DNA from: a virus
Virus record (IMG/VR): IMGVR_UViG_3300017740_002194
Location: 1 to 26,275 of that record
DNA: 26,275 nucleotides
Reading direction: 5' to 3' (one strand)
Shown: in pieces, positions 19,784-26,275 of the stretch
Position numbering within the stretch: the first letter of the stretch is position 1
Layout of the letters: each line of letters begins with the position of its first letter
Translations under genes and position numbers: made by a program
The notes under the pieces: generated by a model
The model's database searches: none
The model's input: only the letters and a program-made list of their open reading frames with translations
What the model was told of the DNA's origin: nothing

Positions 19784-20937
19784 GAAGATTAAAACTATAT
19801 GAAGAATTTAGTCTCATCCAAGAGGCTCAACAAAAGCTTAAATTAAACGTCCCAAAAGACGTTAAAAAATTACATGCACTTTTCAAGAAAAATGGAAAGG
19901 AATTGTATATAGTGGGAGGAGCAGTTAGGGACGCTCTTCTTGGAACAACACCGAAAGACTTCGACTTGGCGACAGATGCGTTGCCGGAAGAAGTAGTAGC
20001 CATAATTAAGTCCGGAGGCTACGATACAATAGGTGAGGTTGGCCAACAGTTCGGCGTTGTTATTGTGAAGACTCCTACTTTTAGGGAGGGTATGGAGATA
20101 GCTACGTTCAGGGAAGACATCGGAAAGGGTAGAAGACCTGATGCAGTCAAATATTCTACGATAGACGCCGACGTGTTGCGAAGGGACTTAACAATCAACG
20201 CACTCTTCTACGATATCGATAGAGAGGAAGTTGTAGATCTTGTGGGTGGCATTGCTGACATTCAGAGCAGCACCATCAGGACGGTAGGCAGGGCACAGGA
20301 GAGGTTCGACGAAGATCCCCTAAGAAAACTAAGAGCCTTAAGATTTGCAGGCCGCACAGGTAGCAAATTAGAAAAGAATACAGCAGAAGCAATTATTAGT
20401 GATAACAGTCTCAAAGGCGTAAGTCCAGAAAGAATTAGAGATGAATTTAAAAAGTCAGTAATTTCGGCAAAGTCAACTAAAAAATATTTAGAAATGGTTG
20501 AGGAGTTTAAACTATGGGGAGTAATGTTTCCAGATGTTAATATTAACAAGACGTTTATTGATAATAAAAATTGGATGATTCAAATTGCAACTCTATTTGG
20601 AGATAATGAAGTTGACACAATTAAGAAGAGATTAAATAAGCTTACATTTTCAAATGAGGAAATTGACACAGTTGTATTTTTAAAGAATTTACTGGATATT
20701 AAACCAGAAGAAATATTTGAACTCTATAAAAAATATCAAACAACAGATATAGATAAAAGAACTATCTTAGATTGGAGTCGCTTAAACAGATTAGACACAA
20801 GGATGGTAAAAGCATTCTTAAAATATAAGCCATCAACAGATGGTAGAACTGTAATGAAAGACTTTGGCGTTAAAGGGCCAGACATTGCACAAAAGATTAG
20901 AGAAATAGAAGCAGAGAAGTTTAGAGAGTTGTTATGA
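19780..20937 (+). CDS. cca: CCA-adding enzyme (class II tRNA nucleotidyltransferase) with a capsid-targeting-like leader
   Basis: 385 residues. The class II core is clear: LYIVGGAVRDALLG (43-55), KDFDLATD with D60 and D62 as metal ligands, ATFRED (108-113), LRRDLTINALFYDI (133-146) and RFDEDPLRKLRALRFAGR (175-192) with the EDxxR motif at 178-182 that selects C and A. No poly(A)-polymerase signature is seen, favouring CCA addition. Both phage tRNAs lack CCA. The first 16 residues (LKLYEEFSLIQEA part) resemble the T4 capsid-targeting leader. The bases encoding about residues 43-187 have nearly 49% GC, against about 29% just after. Confidence 0.88.
   Translation: MRRLKLYEEFSLIQEAQQKLKLNVPKDVKKLHALFKKNGKELYIVGGAVRDALLGTTPKDFDLATDALPEEVVAIIKSGGYDTIGEVGQQFGVVIVKTPTFREGMEIATFREDIGKGRRPDAVKYSTIDADVLRRDLTINALFYDIDREEVVDLVGGIADIQSSTIRTVGRAQERFDEDPLRKLRALRFAGRTGSKLEKNTAEAIISDNSLKGVSPERIRDEFKKSVISAKSTKKYLEMVEEFKLWGVMFPDVNINKTFIDNKNWMIQIATLFGDNEVDTIKKRLNKLTFSNEEIDTVVFLKNLLDIKPEEIFELYKKYQTTDIDKRTILDWSRLNRLDTRMVKAFLKYKPSTDGRTVMKDFGVKGPDIAQKIREIEAEKFRELL
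19905..20340 (+). other. Higher-GC segment inside the CCA-adding enzyme gene
   Basis: Counting by hand, bases 19921-20340 hold 204 G+C of 420 (48.6%), while 20341-20760 hold 121 of 420 (28.8%) and 19861-19920 hold 18 of 60. Codons such as AGG, GGC, GTG, GAC and CGA are frequent here and rare elsewhere. The frame is unbroken across both edges. The segment corresponds to the catalytic head domain, so intragenic recombination from a less AT-rich source is the simplest reading. Confidence 0.85.
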
Positions 20938-21296
20938 GAAATATGAAGTCATATGATGAGTTTCAAAAGAAGTCTCCATTAATGAAAGAGATTGATATGT
21001 TATATGGCGATAAACTTAATTCCCTGTGGATATTCGAGGACACAGACAGCATTTATTTAGATCAAATAATAATTAAACCGCAATTTAGAAACGAGGGGCT
21101 AGGCAGTGATATAATGAACATGTTAGTCACCCATGCTGACCGAGAAGGAAAGATGGTTGGCGTTACTCCAGTTGATGAGTTTGGTAGTAATATTGGTAGA
21201 CTTAAAAAATTCTACAAGAGCTTTGGTTTTAAGCCAAATAGTGGTAGAAACAGAAACTTTAAATATAGAGACACTTTTCTCAGAGAGCCTAAATAA
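20934..21296 (+). CDS. GNAT-family acetyltransferase-like protein with a capsid-targeting-like leader
   Basis: 120 residues. The acetyl-CoA binding motif A appears as IIIKPQFRNEGLGSDIMNML (R52, G55 and G57 of R/Q-x-x-G-x-G), followed by a strand and the C-terminal RLKKFYKSFGF typical of GNAT motif B. The N-terminus MRNMKSYDEFQKKSPLMKEI contains MKSYDEF, close to the T4 leader MKTYQEF, with a hydrophobic-x-Glu (MKE) just after. It starts in an ATGA overlap with the CCA gene, so the two are coupled. The acceptor substrate is unknown; protein or antibiotic-like targets are possible. Confidence 0.75.
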   Translation: MRNMKSYDEFQKKSPLMKEIDMLYGDKLNSLWIFEDTDSIYLDQIIIKPQFRNEGLGSDIMNMLVTHADREGKMVGVTPVDEFGSNIGRLKKFYKSFGFKPNSGRNRNFKYRDTFLREPK

Positions 21297-21673
21297 TGGA
21301 TGTAATAGAATTCCATTTCTTTACAGATACACCGATAGATTTTGAATTTAAAAAATATAGTATGCTCTCTTACTTAATGAAGGTGGATGCAAAATATCTT
21401 GAATTAGAGTTTTCACCTTGGCTATTACATAATGAAAGACTCTATATAAATCTTAGTAACTATATTGACAGTTTTAACATTATCAAAGAGCAGCTTACAA
21501 ATAAAACAATAGGTTATTCAGATCGTTCAATATTCTATCATTATGAAGAGCCAGAAACATTAGATGAATTAAAAGACATTAGTAAACTAATAAAGTATGT
21601 AAAGCCAATTCTTTGGAAAAGCAACATGTATGGTAAAGAATTGGCTAAAGATTCAGGTATGATTTTATGGTAA
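21296..21673 (+). CDS. Unknown protein, 125 aa
   Basis: The ATG shares its A with the preceding stop (TAATGG). The product is rich in Tyr, Leu and acidic residues (YLELEFSPWLLHNERLYIN, then YHYEEPETLDELKD) and looks globular, mixed alpha/beta, without membrane segment or Cys. The end overlaps the next gene by seven bases. No family recognised. Confidence 0.65.
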   Translation: MDVIEFHFFTDTPIDFEFKKYSMLSYLMKVDAKYLELEFSPWLLHNERLYINLSNYIDSFNIIKEQLTNKTIGYSDRSIFYHYEEPETLDELKDISKLIKYVKPILWKSNMYGKELAKDSGMILW

Positions 21674-21870
21674 TAATTTTAGATCAATATACACCTCAAG
21701 AATTATTCGTAAAAATACTAACAAAATCATTTAACAAACAACTAGAACAAAAAAGTAGAATAACACGTTTAATTAAAACAACTAAAGGAGGAGAACAATT
21801 AGCTTGGATAAAAAAATATAATGGTCTTTTTATTCATCCATGGGGTTATAAAGAAAAAAACAAAAGTTAA
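21667..21870 (+). CDS. Small basic protein, 67 aa, unknown
   Basis: ATG 21667 overlaps the previous stop (ATGGTAA). A short hydrophobic strand (MVIILDQY) is followed by a basic helix-rich part (LTKSFNKQLEQKSRITRLI) and a Trp-containing tail (AWIKKYNGLFIHPWGY). The charge suggests nucleic-acid contact but nothing more can be said. Confidence 0.6.
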   Translation: MVIILDQYTPQELFVKILTKSFNKQLEQKSRITRLIKTTKGGEQLAWIKKYNGLFIHPWGYKEKNKS

Positions 21871-21876
21871 TATTTT

Positions 21877-21886
21877 GATATAAATA
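21877..21886 (+). promoter_or_regulatory. GATATAAATA motif (contains T4 late-promoter TATAAATA)
   Basis: TATAAATA at 21879-21886 is identical to the T4 late-promoter -10 sequence. It lies in the gap after the 67-aa gene. The first ATG (21890) is three bases on, so the ATG at 21902 is the likelier start of the next gene. Confidence 0.55.
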
Positions 21887-21901
21887 TATATGATAGGACA
21901 A

Positions 21902-22042
21902 ATGACAATAACGGAAATAGAGCCAGCTTTAAGTGCGATCGCTAAAGAATATGGTTTAAAATTAAGTAGAGTTAAAGAGTTTAATATTGCTAAAAAATTA
22001 CTTTCAATAAGATACTCCTACTACTATAATTATGAAATTTAA
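21902..22042 (+). CDS. Small protein, 46 aa, unknown
   Basis: The frame runs from ATG 21902 (MTITEIEPAL) or ATG 21890 (four residues longer) to TAA 22040-22042. The 46 residues contain a possible helix-turn-helix (EPALSAIAKEYGLKLSRVKEF) and a Tyr-rich end (RYSYYYNYEI). It was too short for usual cut-offs. It is flanked by a TATAAATA motif upstream and the glycosyltransferase gene 17 bases downstream. Confidence 0.55.
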   Translation: MTITEIEPALSAIAKEYGLKLSRVKEFNIAKKLLSIRYSYYYNYEI

Positions 22043-22059
22043 TATAAAAAATTAATAAA

Positions 22060-23898
22060 ATGGAAAAATATCATATTATAACTAGATGCACTAGGTTGCA
22101 AAACCTTTTGCAAATTAAAGAGAATGTATATAATTGCTCTGAAAATATAGAAATAAATTGGCATCTTATATTTGATGTAGGTCCATTAAAAGACATAGAC
22201 GCTGAACTTTTAGCAGAATTAACAGAAAAAGAAACTACAAATGTTTATTTTGTAGAAGGAACTAAAAAAGGACTATTATATCCTGAAGTTTCTAATTTAA
22301 TTTCTAAAATAAAAGAAGGATGGATTTATTTATTAGATGATGATAATATTTTACACGAAGACTTTTATGAAGAAACTTTAAAAAGCATTATTAGTAATAA
22401 AGACAAATCAGTTCATATTTTTTCACAAAAGGTAGATGGAAAGGATTTTACAGGCTTAGATATAAGAGTAGCAAGTCCTGAAAATACAAAATGGCAAGGT
22501 ATTGATATTGCACAAATGCTTATTGATAGAACTGTATTTAATGATTTTAAATTTGAGGCTAATTATTCAGCAGATGGATTTTTTATAGAAAAGGTATACG
22601 CAGATCGACCTGATAAATTTATATGGATAGATAAGATTTTATCATATTATAATTATTTAGAAAAAGATTCTACTCCTAAATTACCTAGAATTTTACATAT
22701 GGGTCCTAAGAAAAAAGAATTAAAGACTGGTATAATAGCAAAGGGAGCTGCTGTTGAACTTGAAATTTTATATAGAGAAAATGATAACAACATAATTAAA
22801 GATTTATATGAATTTAATCCAGATGCTATAGTAACTGAAGGAAAATCATGGAAAGATTTTCCTAAATTAGCCAGTCTACCTTTACAGTTTAGAAGAAAAT
22901 GGATAAACCTTAAAGAACCTAAAAATAATTTAGGAGACATTGCATATAGGGTTGCAACTGCATCAATGTTAGATCCAACTAATTTAGATGATCAAACAAT
23001 GATCTCATTTTTTACTCCAATTTATAACACTGGAGATAAATTATGGGAAACATATGATTCTTTTAGAAAACAAACTTATCAAAATATAGAATGGGTTTTA
23101 ATGAATGATTCTACAGATGGAGGTAAAACTTTAAAGATAGCTGAAAAAATAGCAAGTGTAGATCCAAGAGTTAAAGTATATGATTTTAGAGAAAAAAGTA
23201 AAGGAAATATTGGTGAAGTTAAATGGAGAGCATGTGCAATGGCTAGAGGATATATTGTAGCAGAGTTAGATCATGATGATCTTTTAGTAAAAGATTGTGC
23301 AGAGTATTTACACAAAGCTGCTCAAAAACATCCTGAATGCGGATTCTTTTACAATGATACAGCATTGGTTAATGAGAAATGGGAATCACAGAAATATCCT
23401 ATACCATTCGCGTTACATTATGGAAGTTATAGAACTGAGACATATGATGGAAAAGAATTAGCTGTTGTTAATCAGCAAAATATAAACCCAAAAACAATTA
23501 GACATATTGTAGGGGTTCCTAACCATGTTAGAGCGTGGAGAAGATCTACTTATTTTGAAATAGGAGGACATAATAGAAGCTTTACAGTAGCAGACGATTA
23601 TGAATTATGCGTAAGGACATTTCTTAAAACAAAAATATGTAAAATACCAAGATTAGGCTATATTCAATTTCTTTATGAAGGAGAAAGAAGAAATACACAT
23701 GATCTTTCTAGAGCAGATATACAAAGAAGAGTAAGAAGTATACAGGCACATTATGACTTGCAAATTAAAGAAAGATTTGAAGAATTAGGTTTAGAAGATT
23801 GGGCTTATGCGGAAATGCCACAATATGCGACGTTTGCAAAACCAAGATTTGGAGACGAAGAAGGATACGCTAACGTCATATATAAAGAGGAAGAGTAA
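22060..23898 (+). CDS. Tandem glycosyltransferase (two GT-A domains), 612 aa
   Basis: Two sugar-transferase modules lie in one chain. The N-terminal one (about 1-205) begins YHIITRCTRLQNLLQI and has WIYLLDDDN with D93-95 as the metal-binding DxD. The C-terminal one (about 312-560) is a classical GT2 domain: MISFFTPIYNTGDKLWETY, IEWVLMNDSTDG, then VAELDHDDLLV (D404, D406, D407) and later WRRSTYFEIGGHN and ADDYELCVR. A linker of about 100 residues joins them. It would transfer nucleotide-activated sugars, perhaps to virion protein, phage DNA or host surface polymer. The RmlD-like and TagD-like genes could supply donors. It starts behind AATAAAATGG. Confidence 0.85.
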   Translation: MEKYHIITRCTRLQNLLQIKENVYNCSENIEINWHLIFDVGPLKDIDAELLAELTEKETTNVYFVEGTKKGLLYPEVSNLISKIKEGWIYLLDDDNILHEDFYEETLKSIISNKDKSVHIFSQKVDGKDFTGLDIRVASPENTKWQGIDIAQMLIDRTVFNDFKFEANYSADGFFIEKVYADRPDKFIWIDKILSYYNYLEKDSTPKLPRILHMGPKKKELKTGIIAKGAAVELEILYRENDNNIIKDLYEFNPDAIVTEGKSWKDFPKLASLPLQFRRKWINLKEPKNNLGDIAYRVATASMLDPTNLDDQTMISFFTPIYNTGDKLWETYDSFRKQTYQNIEWVLMNDSTDGGKTLKIAEKIASVDPRVKVYDFREKSKGNIGEVKWRACAMARGYIVAELDHDDLLVKDCAEYLHKAAQKHPECGFFYNDTALVNEKWESQKYPIPFALHYGSYRTETYDGKELAVVNQQNINPKTIRHIVGVPNHVRAWRRSTYFEIGGHNRSFTVADDYELCVRTFLKTKICKIPRLGYIQFLYEGERRNTHDLSRADIQRRVRSIQAHYDLQIKERFEELGLEDWAYAEMPQYATFAKPRFGDEEGYANVIYKEEE

Positions 23899-23915
23899 TA
23901 CACCTTGTTTTAAAA

Positions 23916-23924
23916 GATATATAA
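23916..23924 (+). promoter_or_regulatory. GATATATAA late-promoter-like motif
   Basis: GATATATAA in the 52-base gap before the giant ORF, 26 bases ahead of its ATG at 23951, matching the 25-29 base spacing at 9126, 12123 and 12976. Confidence 0.6.
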
Positions 23925-23950
23925 CTAAATAGAAAAAATTATAATATTTA

Positions 23951-26275
23951 ATGGAAACTTTATTAACTTTAGAAATGGTTACTTTAGTCAATGGCTTAGC
24001 TATCCAACATTCTAGTGAATGGGAAGACTATTTAGAAATGAATGCACAAATTCATGGCATGACAAAAGAAGAATATACTGCACATTATTTAGGTACCCAA
24101 TGGCAAATGCAATGCATGGAAAGCTTACAAAGATTAACAGAAAAGAAAGTTACTCGTAAACAATTAGATAAAGCAATTAATGATCTTGCAAAAATTACAA
24201 ACGATCTTAAGAAAGTAGTAAAAGAGTGGGCAGCTGCAAGAGATGCTGGTAAAACTGAAAAGCAAGAAGAGAAACTACAGGAGCTTAAAAAACTAAATGA
24301 CGAAAAAACAGCTGCACAAAAAGTAGTTGATGATCACATTCAACAGTTAGATAAAAATGCAACTCTACAAACTACTGAAGATTTAGAATTAGACATTGAA
24401 TTACGTCCTAGTAGAGAAAAAATGTCAGTTACAATACCTGGTGATTTTGAAGATAATGAAGGAGAAAAAGCAGTAGAAGATGAATTAAAAAATCAAAATA
24501 AAGAATATAGAAGTTTTAGAGTTAAAGATATTAAATTAAAAGAATCCATGAATGAAAAGAAATCAGAATTTAAAGAAGGAGATAGAGTTAAGTTAACTCT
24601 TAAGGGACTTCAACAAATGAATAGAGACAGAACTCCTGGAATTTCAAATAACTATTCAAGAAGTTTAGGTAAAATTAAAGATAAAGATATCGCAGGTACG
24701 GTTGAAAAGGTTTTTCCTAGTGGAAGTATGAATGTAAGATTTGATGAAGTATTATATGATATTAAAGACTATATGGTAGTTAAAGAATCTGTAAATGAGA
24801 AATATAGAGAAACTAGACATCAATCGACTGATTTTTCTAAGCCCGGTAATGACGGCGATATTTACTTTTCAAAAAGAGAAGGTAGTGCTGTCGGTGTAAA
24901 AAGAGGAGATAAATTACAAATGATTTATGTTTTTCAAAAAGAACCTAAATTAGGAAAGATTCAAAAATCTGATAAACGTTGGGAAAACATGGGTCCAGCT
25001 TCTGAAAAACTTTTAATTGATTTAAGAGGTAGAGAAGAAGGTAAAATCTTATTTAAGTTTGTTTCCACACTTGAAGAATCAGTAAACGAAGCTGTTTCTA
25101 GATCTACTAAAATATATTGTGTTGCAACACCAGCTCCTCAAAAAATGTTAGTTCAAGAGTTAGAAAATATTTTTGGAGATGATTATAGAAATATAGTTAC
25201 AGAGTTCACGGACGATGAAGGTTATGAGTCAGTTTTATTATTTAATCTTACTAAAAATGATATCGCTTCAATACAAAAGAGAGTTGCTGATGTTTTAATT
25301 TGGGAATACTCAATTAAAAAGGGTAAAGAAATTATGGAATCTGTAAATGAAAAAATTCAAGTTGCAAGTTTAGAAGATGCAATAGAAGCTGAACAAGGTG
25401 GAGATTTAAACAAAAGACATTTAGATAAAATATTAAAACTTAAGGCAGCAAAAAGAATGCACACAATGACAAGGGCTGAAGAAAAAACTTATCAAGCAAT
25501 TCTTAGAAAATATAAAATTGCAATGGATGATGCACACGTTGGAGATATGATGGAAGCAATTGACATAGATATGATAAATACTGAATATGGCTTTTGGGGA
25601 ACTATGGCAGATTATCATGATGAAGAACAAGTAGAAATAGCAACCGAAGAAGCAATAACTATTTTAACAAGCAGGTATGGATTTACACAAGACGGAGTCT
25701 ATAACTTTTTAAATAGTAAATGGGGTAGAAAACTAGCTGATGAATATTTAGATGGTCAATACTATAATATGATAGATGCAATTGAAGCATTTACAAGACC
25801 ATCTACTTATAAAAAATACGCGAAACAATTTAACGAAGCGAAAGAAAATACTATGAAAAATTTACAAACATTAGAAAGTTTTATAAATGAAGATACTGTA
25901 GTTATGGATGCAATGGATCCTAAATCAAAGATACTTAAAAAACTTTTAAAGAAACATAAAGTTACAATGAAAGTTTTAGATCCTAATGGACCAAGTGGTT
26001 GGCCAGAAGTTGAGCTAACAGGTTCAAGAGAAGATCTACAAGCGGTTTTAGCATCTCCTGATGGATGGGACGATCCAGAACTTGGAGAGTATATTGAAGA
26101 AGCTAGTGCTGAAAAACTAGAAGAAAAGATTAAGGTTACTAAAGACGAATCGAAAGAAAATACTATGAAAAATTTACAAACATTAGAAAGTTTTATAAAT
26201 GAAGCTGCGCCTAAACTTAAAACAAGTAAAGAAGAAGCAGGTTTATTAAAACTAAGAGACGAAATACGTAGATCA
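23951..26275 (+). CDS. Giant modular protein with repeated ES-x-NE motifs (3' truncated by window edge)
   Basis: The frame is open for 775 codons and runs off the window. After a coiled-coil N-terminus (1-195), six motifs recur: ESMNEK (E198), ESVNEK (E279), ESVNEA (E376), ESVNEK (E463), ESFINED (E642) and ESFINEA (E746), mostly 81-104 residues apart. Between them lie different small domains: an SH3/KOW-like stretch (EGDRVKLTLKG, then GTVEKVFPSGSMNVRFDE), an alpha/beta segment (KIYCVATPAPQKMLVQELE) and helical parts. The last two motifs lie in MKNLQTLESFINE, which aligns with the T4 capsid-targeting leader MKTYQEFIAEA and ends in hydrophobic-x-Glu, the T4 prohead-protease cleavage pattern. 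A capsid-internal polyprotein is inferred. Confidence 0.8.
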   Translation, partial: METLLTLEMVTLVNGLAIQHSSEWEDYLEMNAQIHGMTKEEYTAHYLGTQWQMQCMESLQRLTEKKVTRKQLDKAINDLAKITNDLKKVVKEWAAARDAGKTEKQEEKLQELKKLNDEKTAAQKVVDDHIQQLDKNATLQTTEDLELDIELRPSREKMSVTIPGDFEDNEGEKAVEDELKNQNKEYRSFRVKDIKLKESMNEKKSEFKEGDRVKLTLKGLQQMNRDRTPGISNNYSRSLGKIKDKDIAGTVEKVFPSGSMNVRFDEVLYDIKDYMVVKESVNEKYRETRHQSTDFSKPGNDGDIYFSKREGSAVGVKRGDKLQMIYVFQKEPKLGKIQKSDKRWENMGPASEKLLIDLRGREEGKILFKFVSTLEESVNEAVSRSTKIYCVATPAPQKMLVQELENIFGDDYRNIVTEFTDDEGYESVLLFNLTKNDIASIQKRVADVLIWEYSIKKGKEIMESVNEKIQVASLEDAIEAEQGGDLNKRHLDKILKLKAAKRMHTMTRAEEKTYQAILRKYKIAMDDAHVGDMMEAIDIDMINTEYGFWGTMADYHDEEQVEIATEEAITILTSRYGFTQDGVYNFLNSKWGRKLADEYLDGQYYNMIDAIEAFTRPSTYKKYAKQFNEAKENTMKNLQTLESFINEDTVVMDAMDPKSKILKKLLKKHKVTMKVLDPNGPSGWPEVELTGSREDLQAVLASPDGWDDPELGEYIEEASAEKLEEKIKVTKDESKENTMKNLQTLESFINEAAPKLKTSKEEAGLLKLRDEIRRS
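25839..25892 (+). repeat. 54-bp direct repeat, unit 1
   Basis: Identical over 54 bases to 26151-26204 and in the same reading frame, encoding KENTMKNLQTLESFINE. The match extends a few bases upstream with a mismatch. The two units are 312 bases (104 codons) apart. Confidence 0.95.
26151..26204 (+). repeat. 54-bp direct repeat, unit 2
   Basis: Second identical unit, encoding the same KENTMKNLQTLESFINE, followed by AAPKLKTS instead of DTVVMDAM. Perfect base identity, including third positions, points to recent duplication or gene conversion. Confidence 0.95.

Noticed and set aside
20262-20549. Minus-strand frame within the CCA-adding enzyme gene, as a possible cause of the GC-rich block
   Set aside because: It only partly overlaps the GC-rich block (19905-20340) and extends well into the AT-rich part, so it does not explain the composition step.

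Overview
The window is a gene-dense, AT-rich piece of a tailed bacteriophage genome, probably a large lytic T4-like (myovirus-type) phage. Every gene I can support reads on the + strand. Genes abut or overlap by a few bases (ATGA, GTGA and ATGAGTAA junctions), many are tiny, and there is no integrase. Translation starts follow A-rich leaders such as AATAAAATG rather than Shine-Dalgarno sequences. Together with a histone H1 (Hc1)-like protein of the kind seen in Bacteroidetes, this points to a Bacteroidetes/Flavobacteriia host. The host call is inference; no hallmark capsid, terminase or tail gene lies here.

Layout. (1) 1-3852: early-type region of very small proteins (single-TM proteins, a zinc-finger peptide, a YgjV-like membrane protein), a stand-alone polynucleotide 3'-phosphatase domain and a possible nuclease. 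Four of six copies of a 60-85 bp upstream element lie here. (2) 3846-6499: ATP-dependent DNA ligase, a TM/coiled-coil protein, a lytic transglycosylase-like protein and small unknowns. (3) 6486-8446: a tightly coupled metabolic block of acyl-CoA thioesterase, GH16 glycoside hydrolase and formyltetrahydrofolate deformylase (PurU). (4) 8476-12439: guanylate kinase, a PD-(D/E)XK nuclease-like protein, a metallophosphoesterase-fold protein that has lost its metal ligands, and an ECF-like sigma factor behind the last copy of the upstream element. (5) 12446-14604: tRNA-Ala(UGC), a TagD-like cytidylyltransferase, the Hc1-like protein, a structured RNA candidate, tRNA-Thr(UGU), a membrane protein and a RecB-type exonuclease. 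(6) 14639-18846: four-TM/coiled-coil membrane protein, amidase endolysin, secreted DNA/RNA nuclease, mini-MscS-like protein and an RmlD-like reductase. (7) 18918-26275: HAD phosphatase, CCA-adding enzyme, GNAT acetyltransferase, unknowns, a tandem glycosyltransferase and an open-ended modular protein of at least 775 residues.

How it may work together. Two promoter-like classes alternate. The long repeated element precedes early-type genes and the sigma factor. A short TATATAA motif (once exactly TATAAATA, the T4 late-promoter sequence) sits in the gaps before many later genes. The phage sigma factor could link the two. Neither tRNA gene encodes its CCA end, and the phage carries its own CCA-adding enzyme. 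Most striking, the CCA-adding enzyme and the GNAT start with peptides resembling the T4 capsid-targeting leader (MKTYQEFIAEA). The last, giant ORF carries six spaced ES-x(1-2)-NE motifs, two of them in the context MKNLQTLESFINE and encoded by an identical 54-bp direct repeat. This suggests a set of capsid-packaged, protease-matured proteins. All functional statements come from reading motifs by eye; no database search was run.
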